A DNA stretch of 38,563 bases from Priapulus caudatus (taxonomy: Eukaryota > Priapulida > Priapulimorpha > Priapulimorphida > Priapulidae): assembly GCF_000485595.1 (NCBI RefSeq), contig NW_014577725.1, positions 57,532 through 96,094 on the forward strand. The letters run 5' to 3'. Within the stretch, counting starts at the first letter, position 1. Each line of letters opens with the position of its first letter. Under the pieces are notes generated by a model. That model did not search any database, was not told the origin of the DNA, and saw only the letters and a list, made by a program, of their open reading frames with translations. Positions 1 through 9,666 of the stretch are shown piece after piece. A program made the translations under genes and the position numbers.

Positions 1-940
1 TATATATATCTTATATTCTTATATACTTATATCTTAATTCTCTTCTTTGCCCTGCCATCTGTCTGCTGTTTCATCTCTCAACCCTCTTCGCTTTATCCCC
101 CCCCCCCACACACACACAAAATTTCAACATAGAGCAATATACAGAGCAAGCATTGTACCCTGTTCTGTCAACACTGACATTTCGTTTCCTAGCATTGCAG
201 GAGAACCGGAGCCGTCCTGTCTGCTGTTACTAATTGAACACAGCAGTATACTGGGGTCCACACACAACACAAAAACCTGGTCCCAATTCACTTTACGCCC
301 GCGTCTGGTACTAAAAGCATTCATTTAGTAACTAACCCCAATACCGTGGGATATTCTCCTTGTATCCGCTGTATGCCTTTGTATATATATTGTGCAGCAA
401 CACAGATTTGAATTGTTGTGAGCTATATTACACAGCCTTCGTTGTACATATAGTTAATCTCGTAATTCATAAACTTGGCCTTAATAGTCATTGAATGTCA
501 GTCATTCAATTTAATTCTCATAGTTCCCGTGTAACACGGCATGGCACGGCAAATGCCAAGTGGGAAAACTAAATCGTTAGTCCCATGAAGCTTAATGCTT
601 CGGATTGCTAATTTCTTTGAAATATTTCTGCCCCATATTGCAGCGGATGGCCTGGCAACAGTATGGTACCATCACACACTTACTCACTGCATTACATTTA
701 CACGAGACTGACACGACCACGCAACACTAGCAACATAGACAAACTCATCCACGCGAAATGTCAACCACCTCACGCACACGCATCTGCAGACAGGGGCCCC
801 GTCGCCAAACACACCACGAATATTCATGACTATCACCGCGATCACATCACCAATGTCATGTTTTCTGACCTTATAACTATTTATAAACTATTATTGATTC
901 TGACAATGCCCCCCCCCCGTCTGCCCGCAATTCCTATCTC
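1..940. other. Gene-free flank
   Basis: No exon is recognisable here. It is AT-rich and simple-sequence DNA with a poly-C/CA run near 100-118 and a poly-C run near 909-918. On the minus strand it lies downstream of the RhoGEF exon at 1138-1700, so it is probably intron. I looked for the next Dbl-homology exon on the minus strand and did not find it, so that exon probably lies outside the window. Confidence 0.5.
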
Positions 941-1160
941 ACTTACTCACTGACTTACTCCATCACTTAGCTCACCGCTCCCTCCCTCCACGATGCCTCG
1001 CTCACCTCAATAATCTCCTGCAGATCTCACTATATACTGCACTCACTCACTTACTCACTGACTTACTCCATCACTTACTCACTGACTTACTCCATCACTT
1101 AGCTCACCGCTCCCTCCCTCCACGATGCCTCGCTCACCTCAATAATCTCCTGCAGGTCTC
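941..1160. repeat. Tandem duplication of an exon end and splice donor
   Basis: Positions 941-1028 and 1073-1160 are nearly identical at a spacing of 132 bp. The second copy holds the last 23 bases of the RhoGEF exon, its GTGAGC donor (minus strand) and about 65 bases of intron. The first copy therefore repeats the donor inside the intron. Between them is more of the ACTTACTC/TGACTTACTCC simple repeat that probably seeded the duplication. Confidence 0.85.
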
Positions 1161-1700
1161 TAACATACAGTCGCTCAGTGTCGAGGATCTCTAGCATCAC
1201 ACGATCGATCGACGTCAACCCCTCCTGGCGGTGGCGGCGGCGACCGCGAGCGCCCCCTGCCGGCGACCCGACGCGTCCCCGCTCGGCCGCCGGACCCTCG
1301 AGGACGTCGTCCGTGTCCTCGGACTCGAATCCCTCGAACGATATCTGCGACGGCGGATAGGTGGCGCTGTGCGACCCGGGCGACCCCAGCGAGTCGGTCG
1401 ACGTCGTCGAGATCAGACTGAGCGGACGCTTCGCCTTGCCGCCGCGCGTTTCCTCCGCCGCGTCGAACCAGGGGGCGCCGCCGCCGCCGATTCGCAACGC
1501 GGCGGGATCGTCCCACGGCGTACCGCCGTCTCGCCGGTGCAGCGCGTCGTCGTCGTCCCTCGCCGCGAGTTCCGGATGGTCGCGAGACGATGATGATGTC
1601 GTCTCTGCCATGGCGGTGCGCAGCTTGACGTTCGCGCGATCATTCGAGACGAGCGCGTCGAATAGATTGAGCAGACTCGGAGCTATCTCCACCGACCCGA
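1138..1700 (-). CDS. RhoGEF (PLEKHG-like) internal exon, start of the DH domain
   Basis: This is one exon of a larger minus-strand gene. The 3' splice site is a good one: a pyrimidine-rich stretch ending CTGCTGCAG, with the AG at + positions 1702-1701. The 5' splice site follows codon GAG as GTGAGC at 1137-1132. The exon is 563 bases, entered in phase 1 and left in phase 0. It encodes about 188 residues: an Asp/Arg/Gly-rich low-complexity part, a Ser/Thr-rich part with KRPLSLISTTSTDSLGS, an acidic FESEDTDDVLEGP segment, and finally LTSIDRVMLEILDTERLYVR followed by DLQEIIE. That last stretch has the E-x-x-x-T-E-R-x-Y-V-x-D-L signature that opens Dbl-homology domains and looks most like the PLEKHG1/2/3 group, which activate Rho-family GTPases. 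The rest of DH and the PH domain are not seen. An in-frame ATG at 1611-1609 (MAETTSSSS) could be the initiator if this exon is the first coding one. The exon is far richer in GC than its surroundings. The family call is firm for RhoGEF and weaker for PLEKHG. Confidence 0.75.
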
Positions 1701-3246
1701 CTGCAGCAGAAGAACAAGCGAGCATCAGCAAACGATCGCGGTGTGCGCGCGTACGAGAGAAAGCATGCGTCATCGGTCCCCAACCAGGAGTAACAGGCTC
1801 CTCTAAGTCATCGAGGAATCGACGGCACTGGCTGAGATGTCATTATGCATGCACGCGGCTTGCGTGTAGGCACAGTGGCGACTGGCGACACAGATCCCCT
1901 GTATAACCCAATAATATCAGGAGTGAATTGCACGGCCCCACTTTGTAATCAAGTAAAAATAGCTGTTTTATTCCGCAAAGCCTCTGCAGTCCGATACGCT
2001 TGGAGAGTGCGAAAAGCATATGGTCGACGTTTGTGACAGCTAGGCATTAAATGTCGGCAATGTATTCCGCATAAATAAATAAATAAATATATATATGTAT
2101 ATATATATATGCGTGTGTGTGTAGTGCATACTGTAAATAACCTCAGAGATAAAAGCAGGACAACTGACCAATGCGGCACCAGTCTAATGCAATGAGTAGG
2201 CAAAAATACGACGCATGAGTCACCAACCCATCAGACTGGGCACTATATACAGAAATCCCCATTTGCGGCAGATTCTCAATGTTTGCTCTGGCTGTATTTG
2301 CCGTCACTTCAGCTACGCATTCCGAAGCTATTGCAACCAGGAAGAGAGGCAAGCAATGCCATCTCGGCTTGCACACAAAATAACAGCTAAAAGTGTTGTC
2401 ATTTTCCTATAGGTCCCCACTGTAACATGCCTTTAGCTGGAGTATCAGTCAAACTCGCTTAAAAAACTCCAACGAGCTTTATTATGATGGAGGTTAGTTA
2501 GTACATCACGACATCATTGCGCCTTCAGTATAAATACTGTACCAATAATCAGGCCAAGTCTCCTTTCTGGGTCACTAACTGGGGCCAAAAACCGATGGTT
2601 TCAATGGACGGAATCAGGCGAAGAGACTGGAGAACAGTACATAATCAATTCATGAAACCGATGATCCCTAACGAGGGAGGAAGACCTCTATAATACCAGG
2701 CCATCAAAGGTTTCACAAGATGAAGTCTGACTAGTAAATAGGATGGGTCGGTCATGAGGCGCAAGGCAACAGTAGGAACAGTTGGACGCGGTGCACGTGT
2801 TTGCAATAAATTTCAGCGTCCGTGATTGCTTGTTTTTTTTTTAAATTGCCAGATGCCAGCTCTGCGGTACGACATACCAATCAACACTTTTTCCCCCCTT
2901 TAGACCAATTACAAGGAGTATGTGTCACTGGCTCATCTTTGATGAATGCTAATGATGACCTAAAAACCTTGAACTGACGAACTGAAGACACTGTGCCAAC
3001 ACGCCAATACTGCGGACGCCATTTGCAGGGAAAGGAGAAAGCAAAAACAACACCAGGCGATATCGATGCTATCTAAGATGAAATGAAAACAAAAGCACAG
3101 TAATAAATAACATGCAATTAATTTAAAATAGATTAATTTATACCCTGTTTTTATAGCAGCAATATTAGGTAATAATAGATAAGTGATTCACTATAAACCT
3201 CAAAAACATTCATATCAACATCACTTTCATAAACATGTGGGTGTCC

Positions 3247-3248
<2 letters not shown>
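1701..3248. other. Presumed intron or upstream region of the RhoGEF gene
   Basis: No confident exon. On the minus strand, a short frame just above the exon (roughly 1773-1846) reads CRRFLDDLEEPVTPGWGPM before a stop; it could be a further exon but has no clear splice sites. There is a TAAA/TATA microsatellite at about 2073-2112. The stretch 2450-3180 contains nothing I recognise. Confidence 0.4.
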
Positions 3249-3312
<64 letters not shown>

Positions 3313-3335
3313 TGTGTGTGTGTAAATGTCTGTGT

Positions 3336-3366
<31 letters not shown>

Positions 3367-3402
3367 CGTGCGTGTCCGTGTGCGTGCGTGCCTGTGTGTG
3401 CT
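3249..3402. repeat. TG microsatellite
   Basis: Long TG runs (3249-3302 is nearly pure) are interrupted by TATATATA and TGCG variants. They generate long spurious Val/Cys and His/Thr frames on both strands. Confidence 0.97.
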
Positions 3403-3416
3403 TGCCAGGGGAATCG

Positions 3417-3449
3417 AGAGACAGAGACAGAGACAGAGCGAGAGAGAGC

Positions 3450-3490
<41 letters not shown>

Positions 3491-3520
3491 CGCGAACGAG
3501 AGGGAGAGGGAGTAAGAGAG
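3417..3520. repeat. GA microsatellite
   Basis: AGAGACAGAGAC units pass into a pure GA run (about 3457-3486), then GAGAGGGA variants. It directly follows the TG tract, making a compound purine/pyrimidine-biased repeat. Confidence 0.95.
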
Positions 3521-3537
3521 GGAGAGGGGGTAGATAG

Positions 3538-3662
3538 AATATGCAGAAAGTATATCCTTTCTGCATATTTGCATGTCTATTTGCATTGTATCAAGAGCTA
3601 ATAAATACCTAGGTATACCTATAGGCTAAATACCTAGGCTATAGGTATTTATTAGCACTTGA
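3538..3662. repeat. Two adjacent stem-loops, including a 60-bp palindrome
   Basis: At 3542-3575 AATATGCAGAAAG pairs with CTTTCTGCATATT around a short loop. At 3591-3662 the arm ATCAAGAGCTAATAAATACC pairs with its complement with one mismatch, and the centre has further CCTAGG/CCTATAGG palindromes. The second looks like a tiny foldback element; I could not define a target duplication. Confidence 0.7.
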
Positions 3663-3779
3663 TTGTATGTATATCTGCAAGACATGAACCATGCTAATAC
3701 AGGCTAGCATGACACATACATGTATGGCTTTTGGTCGCAGTCGCGATCCGTAGTTTGTCAAGGAAGGAGTAACTACACC

Positions 3780-4170
3780 CACAGGGGTGGACAGGGAGGT
3801 AGGGGCGTGGCTAAGTGACTGGACAGGGAGGGAGGGGCGTGGCTAGGTGACTGGATAGGGAGGGAGGGACGTGGCTAGCTGACTGGACAGGGAGGGAGGG
3901 GCGTGGGTAGGTGACTGGACAGGGAGGGGCGTGGCTAGGTGACTGGACAGGGAGGGAGGGGCGTGGCTAGCTGACTGGACAGGGAGGGAGGGGCGTGGCT
4001 AGGTGACTGGACAGGGAGGGAGGGGCGTGGCTAGGTGACTGGACAGGGAAGGAGGGGCGTGGCTAGGTGACTGGACAGGAAGGGACGTGGCTAGCTGACT
4101 GGACAGGGAGGAAGGGACGTGGCTATGTGACTTGACAGAGAGGGAGGGGCGTGGCTAGCTGACTGGACAG
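3780..4170. repeat. Minisatellite, about 31-36-bp unit, around 12 copies
   Basis: Tandem units of the form GACTGGACAGGGAGGGAGG followed by GGCGTGGCTAG(G/C)T. Units differ by loss of one GGGA block and by AGGT versus AGCT at the end. The array is G-rich on the plus strand (GGGAGGGAGGGGCG), so single units could form G-quadruplexes. Confidence 0.95.
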
Positions 4171-4527
4171 ACAGCTAGGAAATCAGGGAAATCATGAATC
4201 AAAGAAGGAGAATCTAATCAGGGAAGCAGAATCATGACCAAATTAGTGTCAGTTAAGTCTGAGAGTGAGCAACTGAGGATCAGAAAGACAGCAGCTGTAC
4301 ATGTGGCCATAGCTCGGGTTAACCGGTGGCATCTAGGCTTTTGAAAGCTCAGCATCAATTCATCAGTTTAGATGAATGGACGATTTAGGCGCATCAAGAA
4401 AACACAGAGCTCAGTAAATCTCGTGTTGCATCACATATCTGGTAGCAATCTCACTACGCTAAGCGTCGAAGCTCAGAGAAACGTTCACGGTTGTTGAAAG
4501 TATCTTTCAAACGCAGGATGTACACTG
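4171..4527. other. Unique non-coding stretch
   Basis: No repeats, exon or RNA gene seen. Composition is ordinary and frames are short on both strands. Confidence 0.4.
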
Positions 4528-4728
4528 ACACACACACACACACGCGCGCGCACGCACGCACGCACGAACGCACGCACGGACGGACGCACGAACGCACCCA
4601 CACACGCACGCACGCACGCAAGCACGCACGAACGCACACACGCACGAACGCACGCACGGACGCACGGACGCATGCACCCACACACGCACGCACGAACGCA
4701 CGCACGCACGCACGCACGCACACACACA
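4528..4728. repeat. CA/CACG microsatellite
   Basis: CA dinucleotides followed by about 45 ACGC/ACGA/ACGG tetranucleotides. All six frames are Thr/His/Arg/Ala or Val/Cys low-complexity sequence, which explains several overlapping open frames here. Confidence 0.97.
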
Positions 4729-4815
4729 TGAAACCTGTGCAATGTCTCATAAACATAAACATGCCCCTGAAAGTAAGCTCGTACGTTGTATGATGTAACA
4801 CCCCAACATACACCC

Positions 4816-4983
4816 ATATAATATATAATATATAATATATAATATATAATAATAATATATAATATATAGGATATATAATATTAATAGTATAGGATATATT
4901 AATATATAGTATATGATAGGTATGATAGATATAAATGATATAAGGTATATTAGGTTAATATATAATATATAATATATAATATA
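4816..4983. repeat. AT-rich heptanucleotide-type repeat
   Basis: Imperfect TAATATA repeats with ATAGGATATA variants. A pure low-complexity tract. Confidence 0.93.
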
Positions 4984-5342
4984 ACACCGCTTGAACACAA
5001 CGCGTGAGTGATGATATATTATTTGCTTACAAAGCTAAAAAAAAACAACCTCGTTCAATTAAGATAACGAGGAAAAAATGAATTAATCCATATTACCAAC
5101 GCGTAATCTGTGTAGAAATATCGTAAATAGTGTACTATACAGCAAATAAAAGCTGCTGCATAAAATACGTGTCTAACTACAACTGTGGGTAGACATGAAG
5201 GCACTAAATTTTAACGAAGTTTTATTAGTATATAATTGCAAAACAATGACGTGTACATGATATATCCATTAATGGAATGAAATGCAACATTAAATGTGCA
5301 CTTAGAATTTCACAGCAAGTGCAGCTCTGAGTAAAATCATGT
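4984..5342. other. Unique AT-rich stretch
   Basis: Nothing recognisable. It separates the AT repeat from the TIR element at 5352. Confidence 0.4.
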
Positions 5343-5687
5343 ACAGTAACGGCTGAGAGGGTCTATGTCCCCCAGGGTACTGCCGGAGCGTACCCTGGGT
5401 ACGGTCCGGTATACCGGAACGTACCCTGGGCACGGTCCGGTATACCGGAACGTACCCTGGTACTATCTAATATGCCGGACCGTACCTCGCCTACTTCACT
5501 AACGAGTCTAGGGAGTCGCCTACGCCTACTCCCTAACCCTAACCCTAACTCTAACCCTAATCCTAACCCTAATCCTAACCCTAACCATATCAAATAGTGA
5601 CCATGGTACGTTCCGGTATACCGGACCGTACCAAGGGTACGTTCCGGCAGTACCCTGGGAGACATAGACCCTATGAGCACAGTAACG
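5343..5687. mobile_element. 327-bp TIR element with an internal CCCTAA array and 9-bp target duplication
   Basis: The element proper is 5352-5678. Both ends read inward from GCT; the arms (about 5352-5425 and 5605-5678) are complementary over about 74 bases with roughly five mismatches by eye and share GGGTACTGCCGG and GGTACGGTCCGGTATACCGG. ACAGTAACG flanks it on both sides (5343-5351 and 5679-5687), a perfect 9-bp target duplication. The left arm has an extra tandem copy of the GTCCGGTATACCGGAACGTA module. The middle (5530-5586) is an array of CCCTAA, CCCTAAT and CTCTAA. It has no coding capacity. By structure it is a non-autonomous DNA element (MITE). The 9-bp duplication and long TIRs suggest a Mutator-like (MULE) source, which is inference. 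Confidence 0.9.
5530..5586. repeat. Interstitial telomere-like CCCTAA array
   Basis: About nine units, mostly CCCTAA with ATCCTAA and ACTCTAA variants. On the minus strand this is TTAGGG, the ancestral animal telomere repeat. It lies exactly between the arms of the TIR element, so it probably moves with it rather than marking an old chromosome end. Confidence 0.9.
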
Positions 5688-5860
5688 TGTATGAACAGTA
5701 ACAGAACAAAATGAACAGAGCAAGATGAGGGAGAAGCGAACAAGGAGAAGAGGGGAAACATGCTGCTGCCTTATTTTGTGGGCTAATGACTGAGAGAAAA
5801 GTTAGAAATGGCACAATTGCTTTTGGCAGTGTCAGAAAGGAGCAATATGATGGGAATATG
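5688..5860. other. Short unique spacer
   Basis: Non-coding spacer between the TIR element and the palindromic minisatellite. No signals seen. Confidence 0.4.
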
Positions 5861-6085
5861 GGTGTGGAGAATGCTCATGTAGGTGGTGACTGGTGGTGAC
5901 AACATCGGTGTGGAGAATGCTCATGTAGGTGGTGACTGGTGGTGACAACATCGGTGTGGAGAATGCTCATGTAGGTGGTGACTGGTGGTGCCGATGTTGT
6001 CACCACCAGTCACCACCTACATGAGCATTCTCCACACCGATGTTGTCACCACCTACATGAGCATTCTCCACTCCGATGTTGTTGA
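5861..6085. repeat. Head-to-head palindromic minisatellite, 46-bp unit
   Basis: Three direct units start at 5861, 5907 and 5953 (GGTGTGGAGAATGCTCATGT then GGTGGTGACTGGTGGTGACA). At about 5990 the sequence turns around and runs back in the opposite orientation for about two units, the last lacking one AGTCACCACC block. The result is a near-perfect hairpin of about 90 bases per arm with almost no loop. Confidence 0.93.
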
Positions 6086-6122
6086 GAGACAACAAGGTAT
6101 GAAAAGAATCTATAGGAAGAAA

Positions 6123-6290
6123 ACAGTAAGATGAGAGAGGGGGAGTGTGGGTGAGGGAGGGACAGTAAGATGAGAGAGGGGGAGTGTGGGTGAGGGAGGG
6201 ACAGTAAGATGAGAGAGGGGGAGTGTGGGTGAGGGAGGGACAGTAAGATGAGAGAGGGGTGTGACGAGATGTGGGTGAGGGAGGGACAGA
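6123..6290. repeat. Minisatellite, 39-bp unit, about four copies
   Basis: Units start at 6123, 6162, 6201 and 6240, each with ACAGTAAGATGAGAGAGGGG followed by AGTGTGGGTGAGGGAGGG. The last is a variant. Confidence 0.95.
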
Positions 6291-6334
6291 AATGGGTGTG
6301 AAGAGGATATAAAGGCCTGATACCCTGCCAAGGA

Positions 6335-6592
6335 CACTCAGCAGCAGCAGCAGCAGTAACAGCAACAGCAGCTGCAGCAGCAGCAGCAGTACCACCACCA
6401 CCACTGCTTCCACCGCCACCACCACCACCACCACCATCAGCAGCAGTAGCAGCAGTAGCAGTAGAAGCAGCAGTAGCAGTAGAAGCAGTAGTAGCAGCAG
6501 AAGCAGTAGCAGCCGCAGCAGTAGCAGCAGAAGCAGTAGCAGCAGCAGCAGTAGTAGCAGCAGCAGCAGTACTCCAGTAGTAGCAGCTGCAG
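6335..6592. repeat. CAG/ACC trinucleotide tract
   Basis: Imperfect CAG, CAGTAG and ACC triplets over about 250 bases. It encodes poly-Ser, poly-Ala or poly-Leu depending on frame. Without splice sites or a flanking domain I read it as a microsatellite and not as a coding homopolymer. Confidence 0.9.
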
Positions 6593-6896
6593 CCGTGCAG
6601 TGGCACCAAAATAGTAAAGTTACCCGTGTTTGTGGTAGCCGCAATTATCATTACCAACTTACCAAAAAACTCATCCCAGTCTTGAAAGGAGAAGCGAGTT
6701 ACATTCTCCCTGCTCATGTCTCCCTGATGCTATCTATATGCCGCTGCTCGACACCTCCCTCGTTCTCATTTTATATCATCAGCTTCACTCTTGTGAACGC
6801 ATACGCGCGTCAGTTTGAACAAGTCCACCTTCTCGCGGTTTGCACACGTACGTACACAGACTCGTCGGCGACAGATGCTGCCCATGCATCTTACAC
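6593..6896. other. Unique stretch, no gene
   Basis: An open frame crosses 6595-6930 on the plus strand, but it has no domain or coding-like composition and runs into the tandem repeat that follows. Confidence 0.4.
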
Positions 6897-7190
6897 ACCA
6901 CGCTGTACTCCCGTCCTATCAGTCAGCTAACAGCGAGCAACTGCATCCAATACGATGTAAAACTAATAATGCACTCTCCGTACGTTTTACACCACGCTGT
7001 AATCCCTTCCTATCAGTAGACACTCGCTATGTAGAATGCGGCATCCTGATACCTGATGTAAAACTAATAATGCACTCTCGGTACGTCTTACACCACGCTG
7101 TAATCCCGTCCTATCAGTAGACACTCGCTATGTAGAATGCGGCATCCTGATACCTGATGTAAAACTAATAATGCTCTCTCCATACGTCCA
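6897..7190. repeat. Tandem repeat, about 100-bp unit, about three copies
   Basis: ACCACGCTGTA begins units at 6897, 6991 and 7092 (spacing 94 and 101). Units contain CCTATCAGTAGACACTCGCT, ATGTAGAATGCGGCATCCTG and GATGTAAAACTAATAATGC. The sequence right after the first scaffold gap (14632) starts inside this same unit. Confidence 0.92.
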
Positions 7191-7212
7191 TGGAAGATAT
7201 ACGTCTTCGTGT

Positions 7213-8111
7213 CCTACTAACCTTCACGTACGTAACGTTTATTCCCCACATGGATAAAACGTAGAATAGAACGTTAGAACATTGAGCATATTCACGCTCG
7301 TAAGTATACGTATAGCGATTTATTATAACTCGTAACCTTCTGAGTAATTATTAGCTAGTAATCTTGCGGTGAAACCACCGTATCGTCTGCGATTCTGTGA
7401 ATTCTCCAACAGTGCAGGTAATGCGTCTATTGCAGTTACATGCATCTCTAAATACGTGTACGAGGCAATCCATGTCTGACGTGCCCCCACGTGGAGTGTG
7501 CTGCATGCCAATACAGTACTACGCACCCATAGAAATAATATAGATAGACGTATATTATAAGATAGATAGCTAGATGGTTATCTATGTTATTTCTATGTAC
7601 GCACCCCTTCTTCGCCTCCTGCACTGCTTATACCTGCTATAATAAAACTGCGGCCCCGCTCTGTCTCAGGCATGTGATTTATTGTAACATCATGGAATAT
7701 ATAAACAGTTTGAGGTAGCGGTGGCTTCCTCTACTGGCATCTCATAGAGCTCTAGTCTCTGTTACCCTCTTATAGTACTTTCAGACTAACGGTCCGTCAC
7801 TAGCAGGAGTGTAGTGAAGCCATCCAGTAGTAATACAGCGAGTGGTGTCAGGAGATTGGCATGGCTCACGATGCTAACTTGTCCGTGTCCTCTGCGACAC
7901 GTGCGGACGTACATACTGATGATTTTCAACCACAAAACTTACAGGAGAGTTGGCGTTTGTGCTAAGTTCCTGCCCGGCGTCGTGTGCAGGATAGTTCTAA
8001 TGCGTGTGGAATAGCACTTCGGCACACGAAAAACGATAGCGTGTACGTCACCCGTGAACGCATACCATGTGCTTACAGGTGCCATATGTGTGTCTTACAC
8101 GGGTGTTTCCA
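7213..8111. repeat. Segment inverted relative to copy 2
   Basis: Shared left flank ends CGTCTTCGTGT (7212; 14714). Shared right flank begins GACGCGATATACGCTGG (8112; 15635). Between them copy 1 reads CCTACTAACCTTCAC to CACGGGTGTTTCC, while copy 2 reads the reverse complement, GAAAACCCGTG to GTGAAGGTTAGAAG. It is 899 bases here and 920 in copy 2. No long inverted repeat is visible at the two ends. Confidence 0.93.
7520..7606. mobile_element. 70-bp palindromic micro-element with 8-9-bp direct repeats
   Basis: Element 7528-7597. CATAGAAATAATATAGATA at its left end is complementary, with one mismatch, to TATCTATGTTATTTCTATG at its right end, and a TAGATAGCTAGATGG core lies between. TACGCACC (9 bases if the next C is counted) flanks both sides at 7520-7527 and 7598-7605. 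It is present in both copies (copy 2 within 15230-15310, inverted), so it predates their split. An 8-bp duplication would suit hAT and a 9-bp one MULE; the ambiguity is real. Confidence 0.75.
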
Positions 8112-8225
8112 GACGCGATATACGCTGGTTGGGCGAAACAAAATAATTCTGTCTGTTTGCGGTTCCACGACCAGCTCTATTTTCGGTGACGAACCTCGCG
8201 TATATAAGGAATTTAAAACTTATAG

Positions 8226-8240
8226 AACCCCCCCCCCCAA
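8226..8240 (+). repeat. Homopolymer C run, length differs between copies
   Basis: A run of about 11 C within AACCCC...AATCCCTAG. In copy 2 (about 15750) it is 6 C. Expect length error or variation. Confidence 0.8.
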
Positions 8241-9378
8241 TCCCTAGATGCATCATACGCCGCCTTGTGATTTCGTATTTTCCTCTTATAGCATATATTA
8301 CACGGGTTCTCTGCTCAGCTGGGGGCGGAGGTGTAGGATTGTTTAATATACGCCAGGACAAGTTTCAGTAACCATAAAAAGTTGCGAACATTTCCTAATA
8401 ATTTATAATAAACATGCGTTGTTTTCATTTCTAACCAGACTCATCAGACTTTCATTCTGTGTCCAGAAACACGCCAACCTTTTGGTTTCACCATATAACT
8501 GCACGTAAATGTATCACAGAGCCATGTCTGAAACAAGGACACCTGTGCCATGTACTTGTATCTAAACAAATTCCAAATTTTAGAAACGATTGCGCATTCC
8601 CACCCTATCCCCGATATATTTTTTTCTCATCGAGTCATATTTTTCTGTTGTAAAACATGTCAGTCTGACGTGCGATTTCGAGTGTTAGTAGAGGAGTTTT
8701 AGTAGACTTGGGTTTCGCACTTGACTCGCACGCCCCTCACGAGGTGGGTGCCTGGCGGAATCATCAGCATCTGCTGCTGCATGCTGCTGCTGCTATAGCC
8801 CGACCAGGCTGTGCGACGGATTGTCTATACAAGAGGTATAGTATAGGGTATTCTAACCCTAGCAATACCGTTTCTTGGAGCTACTGCTGCTACAGCGAGC
8901 GAGATGAGGTTTGAGGAAGCCGCACGCAGCTAGCTAGCTAGACACGCCGCTCACACCATGGCTTCACCTCACCACGCTGCTGCTGCTGCTGGCTCGCACG
9001 CGCAGAAGATAATCAACACCGGCAGTTCACAAAAATCATCCAAAAAATCGATGACTCTCTCTCTATCCCTCTCTCTTGCCCTCGTTCTCCCCTCGGGCGA
9101 AGACAGCACACGCGATCACCGCTTGAGAAATACTGACAACTTCACGCGTATGAATAATAGGTGGCGCGACACTCGTTCACACGGACACTCATAGCGACAA
9201 TCGTGGATCCATGTTTTTGTATTATAATCCACGCGCGTGCACGCATACGCCGCCACGAGCAGGTATAGGCGAGTGTTGTGAGAGCAACTCCATGCTATTC
9301 CCCTAGCGGCACAGAAACCTCTGTCGATCAGTACCAGCAGGATTTAGAGAGTGGCCCCCCTGTAGCGTGTGTGGACGG

Positions 9379-9600
9379 TATAAATCACTAACGCTCCATT
9401 TCTACTTCTCATCAGCACAAACAAGCAACGTGCGTTCAGCGGCAGATACGCGTAAACATTTCAAAACTTTCTGTCGACAACATCGGGTGCGGTGACCTCA
9501 CTACGAGAGACATCTGTGGCTGGAAGGCGGAGGAGGGGGATCTCAAACTCGTGGTGAACATACGCGTCTACGAATCGGTGATTGGACAGTTTTCGCAAAC
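9379..9600 (+). promoter_or_regulatory. Possible TATA-type core promoter with a short open frame
   Basis: GGTATAAATC at about 9379-9388 is followed some 30 bases on by TTCTCATCAGCAC, spacing that suits a TATA box and a start site. Beyond it a frame without ATG stays open for about 70 codons to a TGA near 9602 and includes KLSVDNIGCGDLTTRDICGW. Copy 2 (16890-17117) keeps the frame with one Cys-to-Tyr change. I recognise no family. It could be a first exon fragment, a remnant of a mobile element, or chance. Confidence 0.25.
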
Positions 9601-9666
9601 ATGACATGTCTTCCCCCGCCGAATCACAACTATTCAAAGACTTCGATCACAATAATATACGTCTTT

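Noticed and set aside
4454-4817. Overlapping 100-119-codon Cys/Val/Arg frames
   Set aside because: They are the CACG microsatellite read in several frames.
5530-5586. CCCTAA array as a true telomere or chromosome-fusion scar
   Set aside because: It lies between inverted arms flanked by a 9-bp target duplication, so it came with a mobile element.
6000-6717. Long Leu-, Ala- and Gly-rich frames on the minus strand
   Set aside because: They are translations of the CAG/ACC tract and two minisatellites; no splice sites or domains.
6897-7190. Possible CRISPR-like array of 100-bp units
   Set aside because: Units are contiguous tandem copies with no repeat-spacer alternation, in an animal genome.
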